Source: QHXW01 sp963768075
GTDB lineage: Bacteria > Acidobacteriota > Terriglobia > Bryobacterales > Bryobacteraceae
Assembly (NCBI GenBank): GCA_963768075.1
Contig: CAVYHD010000038.1
Coordinates: forward strand, 1-64,000
Direction of reading: 5' to 3'
DNA: 64,000 nt
The first letter of the stretch is position 1, and every line of letters starts with the position of its first letter. Of this stretch, positions 18,276-27,001 are shown in pieces. The position numbers and the translations under genes are program-made. The notes below the pieces were generated by a model. The model was given only the letters and a program-made list of their open reading frames with translations. It was not told where the DNA came from and did not search any database.

Positions 18276-21200
18276 CGTCGCGCATCGGTCTCACCGCCAC
18301 CGGATTCATCAACGCCCGCATCGTCTCTTTCGATGGCCAGCGAGCGGATCCTTGGTCGCGCCGGGCACAAACCGCGAACATATGGGCAGCGTGCGCAATG
18401 ATCGCCCTCGCGGAGGGGAAAGTGGAGGGACGACTGCGCCTCTCGAAAATCCCGCACCAGCGCCTCGGGACCGTCGATCAAGGAGCGCTCCAACGAGACC
18501 GGCACGGCGACTCCTGGGCGCAGGAAATAGACAAACGCTTGCGCCGGAGATCGGCCCACCAAGCGCTCCAAGGCGAGCGCATAGAGGCGCAGCTGCGGCG
18601 CGTAAGACTTAGCGCGGGCAGCCGCTTCGCGAGCTTTGATTTCGTCGGTTTTATAGTCCAGTAGAACCAAGCCGCCCGCTTCTTCGAACCAAAGGTCGAT
18701 TTGGCCGCGCAGCACAACGTCCTCGACCGCCATCAGAAAATCGAATTCGCGCTCGATGCGCGTTGCCTGGGCGGTACGGCGGCCCAGTTCGCTCGCGTGG
18801 AAGCCGTCAACGAGCTTTTGCGCCTCTGGCGCGGGCCGGGCAACCGGTTGTCCAGCCAACATCGCATGAACCTCCAGGCCGAACTGGCTGGCATCCATCT
18901 CATGGTCCGGATCATCCTCATCCACGCGCTGCCAGTTGCGAGGCACATTCCCCTCGAATCCGAGATAGCGCTCCAGGAAATAGCGGCGTGGGCAGTGAGC
19001 GTACAGCGCAATGGAAGTCACGCTGGCCGCGAAGTCGTGTTGGTCGCGGACCGCGAGGCGGTCGAGAAACGGAATGGCCGCCGGCCCGGGGTCCTGTTCG
19101 CGGCTCACGAGCATTTGGGGCAGGGCATTCGTGGCGAAAATCCGCACGGCAAAAGTGTCCCCGTCTGGCGCCTCCAGACGCTGCACCACCTGCTTCGGAG
19201 TGCCGAGATCAAGGCCCAGGGCTTCTTCAAGCACAGCCGCCCATTCCTTCCGCTTGCCGAAGCTCGAGTAGGAACACACCAGGTGTTCTTCTGCGCGGGT
19301 CATGGCGACATAGAGCAGGCGATTGCCTTCATGCGCTTCGCGCTCTGCAACTTCGTCCTCAATCGCCTTGAGAAACGAATCCCGTTTGTCCTCGCCGGTG
19401 ACGGGGTCCACCCATGTTGCTCCCAATCCGGCAATCGGCGAAAAGGCCGGTGACGCGCAACCCGCGGCCACTCCTTTGTGAAGCGCGGGTAGAAATACAA
19501 CTGGAAACTCCAGACCTTTGGCGGCATGTACCGTCATGATCCGGACAGCGTTGACTGCATCCTCCGGCGGGGCGTCGGGCTCGCGCGCTTCCGCCTTGCG
19601 CATGAGCTTGAGATCTTCCACGAATTGCCTCAAGGTGAGGCGGGACGAGGCGTCTCGCGCCAGTGCCAGAAATTTTTCGGTATTCGCCCCCGCGCGTGTG
19701 CCAGGATCAAAGCCATGGCCCGTATCGTCCATGGCCCGCATCAGCAGCCGGTCGAACCCGGCGGCATCGCGCGATTCCCGCCAGCGTGATAATTGCTCAC
19801 GGAAGCGCCGCAGCTTGCTGAGATCTTCCGGGCTGAACAGGGCGCCGAAGCGCTCCAGTTTGTGAAGGGCGCTGCTCAAATTCCCACTGGACTTTAACCG
19901 CAGCAGAGCTTCATCGGAAACGCCGGCGAATGGCGAGCGCAAAACAGCCGCCAGGCTGATCTCGTCGCGTAAATTATCTACGGCCTGCAGCAGGCACATC
20001 AGATCGGCCACTTCACGCGTCTCGAAGAACCCCTTTCCCTGGCTCAATAGATAGGGAATGCCGCCCTCGTCGAACGCCCGCGTGAACGCCGGCGCCACCT
20101 CGGAGTTGCGGAGCAGGACGGCGATATCGCCGAATTGCGCAACACCGCTCGCAAGCTGAAGCGATTGGTGAAAGTCCAGAATCCGTCGCGCGACCCAGCG
20201 CGCTTCCAGATCGAGTGCGGCCTCCTGCGTATCCGCGATGGCCGCCAGTACCTCTACGGACGCTTCCGATTTTTGCTGAAATTCTCTTTTCGCGATCAGG
20301 GGCAGAGGTTCGAGGCCATCCCTCTCGTGGGTGATTTTCTCCACGGCGCTCAGAATCTCAGGGCGGCTGCGCCAGTTCTCTTCGAGTTCTACCAGGCGGT
20401 GGCCGCGAGCCTTCACGCTATCCCGATAATCACGAAACACGCTCGGTTCCGCATGACGAAATCCGTAGATCGACTGATTGATATCGCCCACGGCGTAAAA
20501 CCGATCCGAGCCGCGAATCAAACCAACCAGCTTGGCCTCCAACCGGTTGGTGTCCTGAAATTCGTCCATCAGCACGTACTGGAACTCATCTTTGAGCCGC
20601 TGGCGAACACTGCCGTCACTTTCGAGCAGCAAAACCGCGAAGGCTTGGAGATCCGCGAAATCGAGTACCGCCAGGTCACGTTTGCGTGCGCTGTAAAGAC
20701 GGTCGAAACATTCAATCACCCGGATCAGTGTTTCGCGCTCGCCCGAATAGTAATCCGTGAGAAGGGCTCGACGCGCCTTGGGGAGGAGGTTGTCCTTGAT
20801 CTCCATCAGGCGCTTGTGGGTCTCGCCCCGCTTGATGCCGTTGAGGTTGGTGGGAAATTCGAGGATTGTCTGAAAATGTTCGGCCGTCACTGGCGAGTCA
20901 GGCAGTTGCGCGACCCGGCGTGCGGCGTCCAGAACTTCATGCAGGCGGTCAACCTGGCTCGCTTTCCAGCCGAAGGTATTCTCCGCGCGGAGCTGGCTGA
21001 CAGCGTTGCGCACATCCGCCAGCGGATTGCCGTCACCGAGCGAAAAACACCGCAAATCAGCGGGCTTAACGTTAGCCGCACGCATCGCATCGTACAAACC
21101 GGGGATGCCGTTCGCCAGATCGGGCGATGCGAGGCCACCGATGAGCCGCCTCATGGCTACAGGGTTGCTCGCGAACATCTGGTCGAGAGCATCACTGGCC

Positions 21201-21580
21201 GTTTGCCGAGCCAGAATCAACATCCTGCGCGCATCCAGCACCTGGAACTCGGGATCGAGCCCCGCGGCAATGGAATTTTCCCGCAACAGGCGCGTGCAAA
21301 AACCATGGATGGTGGAGACGTGGGCCTGCTCGAGCTGGCGGCGGAGATCCGGCGCATCGCGGAAGGATTCCGCCAGCTTGTCTTTCATGTGGCGCGCGGC
21401 TTTTTCCGTGAACGTGATGGCCAGGATTCGCTCGGGCGGCACACCTTTTTCGACTACCAGGCGCCGGTAGAATTCGACCAATACAGTCGTTTTGCCGGAA
21501 CCAGGCACGGCCACAATACAAGTGTCTCGCGCGGCATTTTCAACCTCGACCGCCTCGAGCTGCTTGAATGTGAACTTCAA
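18272..21580 (-). CDS. addA: AddA-type UvrD-like helicase/exonuclease
   Basis: About 1,102 residues. The start region FTFKQLEAVEVENAARDTCI leads into Walker A AVPGSGKTT, followed by the SF1A helicase motifs AITFTEKAARHMKDKL, LDFADLQAFA, LMDEFQDTN, VGDINQSIYGFR and MTVHAAKGLEFPVVFLPAL, then VAMTRAEEHL. A C-terminal RecB-like PD-(D/E)XK nuclease shows LVLLDYKTDEIKA. It resects double-strand DNA ends together with AddB to load RecA. I chose the TTG at 21580 because GGAGGAGG lies just upstream, the P-loop strand begins there, and it overlaps the addB stop (TTGA). A longer frame upstream only copies addB sequence in another frame. Confidence 0.88.
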   Translation of the reverse strand: MKFTFKQLEAVEVENAARDTCIVAVPGSGKTTVLVEFYRRLVVEKGVPPERILAITFTEKAARHMKDKLAESFRDAPDLRRQLEQAHVSTIHGFCTRLLRENSIAAGLDPEFQVLDARRMLILARQTASDALDQMFASNPVAMRRLIGGLASPDLANGIPGLYDAMRAANVKPADLRCFSLGDGNPLADVRNAVSQLRAENTFGWKASQVDRLHEVLDAARRVAQLPDSPVTAEHFQTILEFPTNLNGIKRGETHKRLMEIKDNLLPKARRALLTDYYSGERETLIRVIECFDRLYSARKRDLAVLDFADLQAFAVLLLESDGSVRQRLKDEFQYVLMDEFQDTNRLEAKLVGLIRGSDRFYAVGDINQSIYGFRHAEPSVFRDYRDSVKARGHRLVELEENWRSRPEILSAVEKITHERDGLEPLPLIAKREFQQKSEASVEVLAAIADTQEAALDLEARWVARRILDFHQSLQLASGVAQFGDIAVLLRNSEVAPAFTRAFDEGGIPYLLSQGKGFFETREVADLMCLLQAVDNLRDEISLAAVLRSPFAGVSDEALLRLKSSGNLSSALHKLERFGALFSPEDLSKLRRFREQLSRWRESRDAAGFDRLLMRAMDDTGHGFDPGTRAGANTEKFLALARDASSRLTLRQFVEDLKLMRKAEAREPDAPPEDAVNAVRIMTVHAAKGLEFPVVFLPALHKGVAAGCASPAFSPIAGLGATWVDPVTGEDKRDSFLKAIEDEVAEREAHEGNRLLYVAMTRAEEHLVCSYSSFGKRKEWAAVLEEALGLDLGTPKQVVQRLEAPDGDTFAVRIFATNALPQMLVSREQDPGPAAIPFLDRLAVRDQHDFAASVTSIALYAHCPRRYFLERYLGFEGNVPRNWQRVDEDDPDHEMDASQFGLEVHAMLAGQPVARPAPEAQKLVDGFHASELGRRTAQATRIEREFDFLMAVEDVVLRGQIDLWFEEAGGLVLLDYKTDEIKAREAAARAKSYAPQLRLYALALERLVGRSPAQAFVYFLRPGVAVPVSLERSLIDGPEALVRDFREAQSSLHFPLREGDHCARCPYVRGLCPARPRIRSLAIERDDAGVDESGGGETDARR

Positions 21581-24255
21581 CTGGCCTCCTCCGCGACGAC
21601 AACCTCCACACCCGCATACCGGCAGGCATATCTGAAGTCGCAGTATCTGCACTTCGCGAGATCGCTCGGTGCGGGTTCGACGCGGCCTGCCAGGATGGTT
21701 TGCATCGCATCCATGCTCCGCTCCACGGCGGCGTCGAGCCACTCGGGTGCGAAGGGCTCGACCTTGGCTTTGCCGAGCCAATCCGGTTTCTCTCCCCATC
21801 CGGTGTACTGAATGCCATCACGCACAGTGCAGTAGTACACTCCCGCGACACGCCGTTCGAAGGCACGTTCCGCAGCCAGCCAGTAGAGCGGTCCTTGCAA
21901 GCGGTTTTTGCTGGCGGTGAAGTCTTTTGAATTCTTGCTGTACTTGTAGTCAACGACGAACGCTCGGCCGTCAGAGGTAATAATGAGCCGGTCCAGACGG
22001 CAGCGAATCGCGACTCCATCTTCGAGCTCGAACCGGCATGGCGGTTCCAATAGACTTTCCTGATCCACCGGCCACGCTTCCGCCGCCGCGAACGCGCGCA
22101 AGTCCGCGAGCATCCGGGTGCGCCAGAGCTCGGTCCGGTAGCTGGCGGCGATAGACTCCTTTTGCGCAAAGATGGCAAACACGCGCTCAAAGACCGTTTC
22201 TATTGGGCTGCGTGATTCCAGCCACTCCTTGATCACCTGGTGCACGATGGTGCCACTCAGCCGAAAATCCAGGCGCTCCTCGGGGAGCGGCGGCGCCGCC
22301 TCGAGTTTCAAGGTGTGCCGCCCGAAAAATTGAAAGGGGCACTGCAAATAGGATTCGAGCGCGGTGGGCCGGATTTCGGAGTGCTTCTGTCCGAGAATCT
22401 GGAGAAGGTCGGGCGATTGAATCGGCGTGGCGACGGTCGCGGCCGCAGCTGCGTTGGAGCGAACGCGTACCGGGCGGCTTTCCGCCGGCTGCTGCGCCGA
22501 ATCGAGAAAAAGCGAAGGCAAATTCAAGTCTCCGCGCGCATCGTTTTTCGGATAACTCATCACCACCGATTCGGTGGCCAGGCTCCGGGCCGACTCGAAC
22601 AAGAAACGCTCTTCGTTCTGGACGTCCTCGGTGGTCCGCAAGCGCAGGCCACGCTCCTGGAGGATCCTTCGCGCACGATCCGGGAGGAACGGGTCGGGCG
22701 CCTGATAGCGCGGGAACTGGCCTTCCACCATCCCGCAGAGGAACACTACCGGCAACTCCCATTGCCGCGCTTCGAATGCGCTGAGCACGTGTACCACGTC
22801 GCGGCGCTGGTCGGCGACGCGCAGGGGTGTAAGCCGCAGCGCCGCTTTGACGGCTGGCCAAAACCCATCCAACGAGAGCTGGGCCGATGAATCAAAGGAC
22901 TCCGCCGCTTCGCGTGTCGCGGCGTCAAAAGTATTGAGCGCACGGGCCTGCCATTGCCATTCGAGCACGGTCTCCCGGCGCACGGCATCGTGTGGACGCG
23001 GCGGCCGGTACAAGGCGCGTAACCCGGCGAGCCGCGCCGACCATCCCGCGGGCGTGAGGCGTAGAGGCCGCCAGCCGTCCAGCCCGGCGAGGCTATGTAA
23101 CAATCGCCGGAGTCTTTGGTCCGCGGCTTCGATTCCGGCCGCCAGCTCCCGCAGGGGCGCGAGCCCCGCTCCGGGCAGCCGCTTGCGCACCTCGAAATCG
23201 AATCGGTCCATCGGCGGCGAGAGGCCCGCGCCAGGCGCAAGCTTCATCGCCACGAGCGTCTCTTCGTGTTGCCAGCCACCTAGCATCGCGTCCACTGCAC
23301 CGGCCAGAAATCGCACCGCAGGCTGTTCCATTAGGACCGAGTCGAAATAAAACCGGGCCGGAATCCCGAAGCGTTCCAGAGTGGCGCGCAAGAGAGGCAC
23401 GTACACGTCCGGCGCACGGAGGATGATCCCGATTTCTCGAAACGGCCGGCCGGCGCTGGTCCGCTCCACGATCCTACGGGCGATCTCGTCGACCTCGCGC
23501 TCGATCCCGGGCGCAACGAATAGCCCGATTGCCGGCCGGGGGCGCTCATGTGTGAGCACCCTCTCCTCGAAGCCAATCCCGACCAGGGCCGCGCGTGTGC
23601 CGGCCGAGACCGCGGCGGAGGGAAGCGTGACGGTTACGTCCGCGTGTTTCGTCAACGATCGAATCAGTGCAAGCTCCGGACCGGTGAATGAAAAGAAACC
23701 ATCAAACCAGATGATCTTTGCCGGTCTGGCGCCTGCCTCGGCGATGCGCGACGCCGCCAGCAGGAGCCGCGTGGACCGCATGCCGAGCTTCTTTTCCTCA
23801 AGCAACCGGTTCGCATCTTCGAAAACACGAGCGAGGGCGCGTCCCAGCCCATCCGACGGGGAGAGCGCCTGAAGCAAGCGCGGATCGCAGCCCGCTGAAG
23901 CGCACTCGTCAATTGCCGCGGTCATCCTGGCGTGGAATCCGGTGAGATGAGCCACATTTTGAAACTCCGGAAGGCTCAACCGGCGGATACTTTTCTCCAC
24001 CAGCATATTGAGGAGAGCGTCCGAGACCTGGGGAAGATCCTGTGCCCAGGGCTCGATGAAGCGCCAGATCGTTTGGATGATGCCCGGTGGATGGACAAAG
24101 CCCTCCCGTGCCAGTTCGTTCCGCCAGTGCTGGACCATCGTGGCAGTGGGGACCAGCAGCCGCACACCCGTTTCCCCACTCCGCAGCGCCGCCTTGAGCA
24201 CCGCCAGGGCGCTAAAGGTTTTCCCCGAACCGGGAGGTCCGGTCAGAAGTTGCAT
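21577..24255 (-). CDS. addB: AddB-like helicase-nuclease subunit with Fe-S cluster motif
   Basis: 892 residues. The N-terminus has Walker A GPPGSGKT at residues 6-13. The middle is a degenerate helicase typical of AddB, with VVFLCGMVEGQFPRYQAPDPF. The C-terminal nuclease has the PD-(D/E)XK core (AFVVDYKYSKNSKDF) and the four cysteines of the AddB-type [4Fe-4S] staple: one in LQCPFQFFGRH and a CxxCx5C in CRYCDFRYAC. It works with AddA in double-strand break repair. It is translated ahead of addA with a four-base overlap, so the two subunits are coupled. Family length in Gram-positives is larger; this compact form is common in Acidobacteriota. Confidence 0.85.
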   Translation of the reverse strand: MQLLTGPPGSGKTFSALAVLKAALRSGETGVRLLVPTATMVQHWRNELAREGFVHPPGIIQTIWRFIEPWAQDLPQVSDALLNMLVEKSIRRLSLPEFQNVAHLTGFHARMTAAIDECASAGCDPRLLQALSPSDGLGRALARVFEDANRLLEEKKLGMRSTRLLLAASRIAEAGARPAKIIWFDGFFSFTGPELALIRSLTKHADVTVTLPSAAVSAGTRAALVGIGFEERVLTHERPRPAIGLFVAPGIEREVDEIARRIVERTSAGRPFREIGIILRAPDVYVPLLRATLERFGIPARFYFDSVLMEQPAVRFLAGAVDAMLGGWQHEETLVAMKLAPGAGLSPPMDRFDFEVRKRLPGAGLAPLRELAAGIEAADQRLRRLLHSLAGLDGWRPLRLTPAGWSARLAGLRALYRPPRPHDAVRRETVLEWQWQARALNTFDAATREAAESFDSSAQLSLDGFWPAVKAALRLTPLRVADQRRDVVHVLSAFEARQWELPVVFLCGMVEGQFPRYQAPDPFLPDRARRILQERGLRLRTTEDVQNEERFLFESARSLATESVVMSYPKNDARGDLNLPSLFLDSAQQPAESRPVRVRSNAAAAATVATPIQSPDLLQILGQKHSEIRPTALESYLQCPFQFFGRHTLKLEAAPPLPEERLDFRLSGTIVHQVIKEWLESRSPIETVFERVFAIFAQKESIAASYRTELWRTRMLADLRAFAAAEAWPVDQESLLEPPCRFELEDGVAIRCRLDRLIITSDGRAFVVDYKYSKNSKDFTASKNRLQGPLYWLAAERAFERRVAGVYYCTVRDGIQYTGWGEKPDWLGKAKVEPFAPEWLDAAVERSMDAMQTILAGRVEPAPSDLAKCRYCDFRYACRYAGVEVVVAEEAS

Positions 24256-24329
24256 GTAGATTCCAGATTAGCGCTGCTTGTTTTGCGTTGTGGCGATAGC
24301 TGAGCGCCGGCTGGCGGCCGCGGCAGACG

Positions 24330-25169
24330 TCACTCGCGCAGTCTCTCCAGCAACTTGGCGCCCATTGCGATGTCGCTCAAGCGTTGCACGTGGTCGGGGA
24401 TCTCGCGCTCGATGTTCAACGGGCCTTTGAAGCCGATGGATTTCAGTTTACGAATAAAGCGCTCCATGCCAACCGCGCCCTGTCCCAGCGGCTTCTCCTC
24501 TCCCAACGCGCCGGGCACACCCTTGGGCGGCCAGTCACCATCCTTGCAGTGAACGGAGATCAAGTGCATGGCGAGCGTACCCAGCGCGTCCACCGGGTCG
24601 CCGGTGCCATAAAGGATCATGTTGGCGGGATCAAAATTGATGCCCAGGTTGGTGCGGTTCACATCGATCAGAAATCGCAGCAGCGTGTCGGCAGCTTCCT
24701 GTCCGGTTTCGAGCGCAAAGGTCTGGTGGTTCTTCGCTGCATAATCGCTGACGCGGCGGACCATCTGAAGGACCACCAGGTAATCGGAGTCGGAGTCGTC
24801 CTCAGGCACGAATCCGATGTGCGTCGCGATGCTGGGAATGCCCACTTCACGGGCGAAATCGCTGACTTCGTAGGTGCGCCGCTCACGCTCGGCGCGCGTC
24901 TGCGGCGGGATGAAGCCGACGGTTTGTTGCACCGTGGGAATGTCAGCGTAGCTCTCGCCGCTGTACGCGCAGAAAGCCGTGACCACCGGGAAACCATCCG
25001 CTGCAAGCGCGGCCTTCCATCTGGCTGCTTCCCCGGCGAGCGGCAGGTCGCCCGGAATTCCGATCTGCCCGCACCGGGCGCCCAGCGCCTTCAGTTCGCG
25101 CAAAGTCTCGGCGGGGTCGCGCCCCGCCCAAAACATCACGCCGATTTCCAGGTCTCTCAAAAGTTGCAT
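24330..25169 (-). CDS. sugar-phosphate isomerase/epimerase-like TIM-barrel protein
   Basis: 279 residues from the ATG at 25169 (MQLLRDLEIGVMFWAG). The family is AP_endonuc_2 (xylose isomerase-like TIM barrel). Metal-ligand motifs are visible: His in SIATHIGFVPEDD, Glu in TFALETGQE, NFDPANMILY, ISVHCKDGDW and a late Glu in LNIEREI. The gene overlaps the end of the upstream oxidoreductase gene by 13 bp, with a GGAG 10 bases before the start, so translation is probably coupled. Together they resemble inositol or sugar-acid catabolic pairs, but the substrate cannot be named. Confidence 0.82.
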   Translation of the reverse strand: MQLLRDLEIGVMFWAGRDPAETLRELKALGARCGQIGIPGDLPLAGEAARWKAALAADGFPVVTAFCAYSGESYADIPTVQQTVGFIPPQTRAERERRTYEVSDFAREVGIPSIATHIGFVPEDDSDSDYLVVLQMVRRVSDYAAKNHQTFALETGQEAADTLLRFLIDVNRTNLGINFDPANMILYGTGDPVDALGTLAMHLISVHCKDGDWPPKGVPGALGEEKPLGQGAVGMERFIRKLKSIGFKGPLNIEREIPDHVQRLSDIAMGAKLLERLRE

Positions 25170-26173
25170 GCGATTTTCGCTCCGTCGTTTTTTCTCGATT
25201 CCACCATCAGACGCGTGAGTTTCACCGCCAGGGCCGATTCCTCCGGCGGACACATTTCGGGCCTCTTCCCGTGCGCCACGCAGTCGGCGAAATACTTCAG
25301 CTCCTCAGTGAACAAGTCCGATTCGGCGGCCTCCACCGCCTCCTTCTCGCCGTTCGCGCCGTAGAGCGCCAGGGGCCGGCCCTCGCTGCTATAGTCCAGC
25401 GTTCCATTATCTCCGACAACTGTGAACTCCATCGAGAATGGGTAGGACTTCGGATGGTGCCAGCCGCCGGTAATTACGACGCTGCTGATGGCCGGGTAGT
25501 AAAATTGCGCCACGATCAAGTCGATGCCGGAAGCCAGCTGCTCATATCCGGTGGCCGATACGGCCGTGGGCTTGCCTAGCAAGTGGACGCAATAGTCTAC
25601 GTCGTGAATCAGGAGATCGAAGACTCCGCCGCCGCTCCTGGCTGGATCGGCGAGCCATTTGCTCCACGCGGGCGCAGCACACCTCCTGCGGAATAGCGCG
25701 GCGCGCACGGCGCCTAACGCCCCCGATTTCACCCGCTCGGCTGTTTTCCTGTACGCGCCGATAAAGCGCAGCACCTGGCCCGTCATTAGCACGCGCCCGC
25801 TCTGGCGGGCCTCGGCCAGCATCTCGTCAGCCGCCGCGCCGTCCAGTGCCATGGGTTTCTCTACCAGTACGTGCTTACCGGCCCGCAACGCGGCGAGCGC
25901 CACCCGGGCGTGCTGATCGGTTGGCAGGCAAATGTCCACGGCATCGATTTGCGGGTCCGCCAGCGCCTCCTCACTGGTGTGATATTTCTTCACGCGCGAG
26001 AAATCCATCTTCTCGCCAGGGCCGCCGATATTGCCCTGGATGTCACTCAAGTCTCCAGTAAGCTTTTTCTCATCGTGGGACACCACGGCGAAAATTTCCG
26101 CTTCGGAAACGTTCTTCCAGGCCTTGAGATGAGTGCTCCCCATGAAACCCAGGCCGATAACGGCAATCCGCAT
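25157..26173 (-). CDS. Gfo/Idh/MocA-family NAD(P)-dependent oxidoreductase
   Basis: 338 residues. Rossmann motif GLGFMGSTH at the start, then the characteristic HVLVEKPMALDGAAADEM block (EKP motif with Lys) and a C-terminal alpha/beta domain containing DLLIHDVDYCVHLLGKP (catalytic Asp/His region). It oxidises or reduces a sugar or inositol-like substrate. The chosen ATG at 26173 opens the Rossmann strand; upstream in-frame residues are not conserved. A candidate extended -10 lies only eight bases before this ATG. It is the first gene of a two-gene operon with the TIM-barrel isomerase. Confidence 0.88.
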   Translation of the reverse strand: MRIAVIGLGFMGSTHLKAWKNVSEAEIFAVVSHDEKKLTGDLSDIQGNIGGPGEKMDFSRVKKYHTSEEALADPQIDAVDICLPTDQHARVALAALRAGKHVLVEKPMALDGAAADEMLAEARQSGRVLMTGQVLRFIGAYRKTAERVKSGALGAVRAALFRRRCAAPAWSKWLADPARSGGGVFDLLIHDVDYCVHLLGKPTAVSATGYEQLASGIDLIVAQFYYPAISSVVITGGWHHPKSYPFSMEFTVVGDNGTLDYSSEGRPLALYGANGEKEAVEAAESDLFTEELKYFADCVAHGKRPEMCPPEESALAVKLTRLMVESRKNDGAKIACNF

Positions 26174-26181
26174 AAGAGGGC

Positions 26182-26190
26182 AATATACCA
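26182..26190 (-). promoter_or_regulatory. extended -10 promoter, possibly giving a leaderless mRNA
   Basis: On the minus strand TGG followed by TATATT forms an extended -10 element. Its last base is nine bases from the A of the oxidoreductase ATG at 26173. A start site at the usual distance would coincide with the start codon, giving a leaderless or near-leaderless transcript. No Shine-Dalgarno is seen before this ATG. Confidence 0.4.
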
Positions 26191-26233
26191 TCTCCGGGCG
26201 GGCGGCTCTTGCGATTTCGTACAATGGACAGCG

Positions 26234-26998
26234 GTGCCTATCAAATCAAGTGCCGAGCTTGAGAAAATGCGCACCATCGGGGGCATCGTCGCGCGTGCGC
26301 TGCGCGTCATGGCGGAGCATTTGCGGCCGGGCATTACCACCGCGGAGCTGAACGCCATCGGGGCCCGAGTTATCGAAGAGCGAGGCGGGCGTTCAGCTCC
26401 GCCTTTGGTCTACGGTTATCCGGCCGAGGTTTGCATCAGTGTCAATGAGGTTTGCATCAGTGTCAATGATGAAGTGATGCACGGCATTCCAGGTACTCGT
26501 ACTATCCAGGCGGGTGACCTGGTCAAGCTGGATCTGGTCGCGGAGAAGGACGGTTTTTACGCCGATGCGGCGGTCTCGGTCAATGTTCCTCCCGTTTCTG
26601 AGTCTGCCCGCGCCTTGGCACGTTGCGCGGAGCGCGTTTTCCGGCGGGCTCTCGGCGTCGCCCGCGCTAGCAATCGTGTGCGCGAAATCGGTCGCGCGGT
26701 CAAACACGAGGTGCGCCGCGCGGGTTTTTCCGTGGTACGGGAGCTGTGCGGGCACGGTGTGGGACGCACCATTCACGAACCGCCCAATGTCCCGAATTAT
26801 CCCGATCGCTCCGCGCGCGCCAAATTGACCGAGGGCCTGGTGATCACTGTCGAGCCGGTTATTGCCGCTGGAGCCGGCCGCGTGCGCCTGGATCGTGACG
26901 GCTGGACCTTCCGCACTGATGACGGCGGCCTGGCCGAGCACTATGAGCACACAATCCTCATTACGCGCGGCGATCCCGTGCTTCTGACGACGGCTTAG
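26234..26998 (+). CDS. map: methionine aminopeptidase, type I, with in-frame 7-residue duplication
   Basis: 254 residues. It removes the initiator methionine from nascent proteins in the cytoplasm. All metal ligands of the pita-bread fold are present: two Asp in KLDLVAEKDGFYADAA, His in CGHGVGRTIHEPP, Glu in ITVEPVI and Glu in HYEHTILI; the substrate-binding His is in DEVMHGIPG. Immediately before that His, seven residues (EVCISVN) are repeated in tandem. The GTG at 26234 is the best start because conserved sequence (PIKSSAELEKM) begins at once; no strong ribosome site is seen. A histidine-kinase gene starts three bases after its stop. The enzyme is normally essential, so either the duplication is tolerated or another copy exists. 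Confidence 0.88.
   Translation: MPIKSSAELEKMRTIGGIVARALRVMAEHLRPGITTAELNAIGARVIEERGGRSAPPLVYGYPAEVCISVNEVCISVNDEVMHGIPGTRTIQAGDLVKLDLVAEKDGFYADAAVSVNVPPVSESARALARCAERVFRRALGVARASNRVREIGRAVKHEVRRAGFSVVRELCGHGVGRTIHEPPNVPNYPDRSARAKLTEGLVITVEPVIAAGAGRVRLDRDGWTFRTDDGGLAEHYEHTILITRGDPVLLTTA
26426..26467 (+). repeat. perfect 21-bp tandem duplication inside map
   Basis: Positions 26426-26446 and 26447-26467 are identical and directly adjacent. Each copy encodes EVCISVN, so the reading frame is kept. The third-position bases also match exactly, which points to a recent duplication rather than an old structural repeat. Confidence 0.95.
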
Positions 26999-27001
26999 CA
27001 A

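Noticed and set aside
20135..21811. Long plus-strand open frame (558 codons) opposite addA
   Set aside because: It lies antisense to a gene with complete helicase and nuclease motifs; the translated product has no domain signature and high Arg/Gly bias expected from GC-rich antisense.
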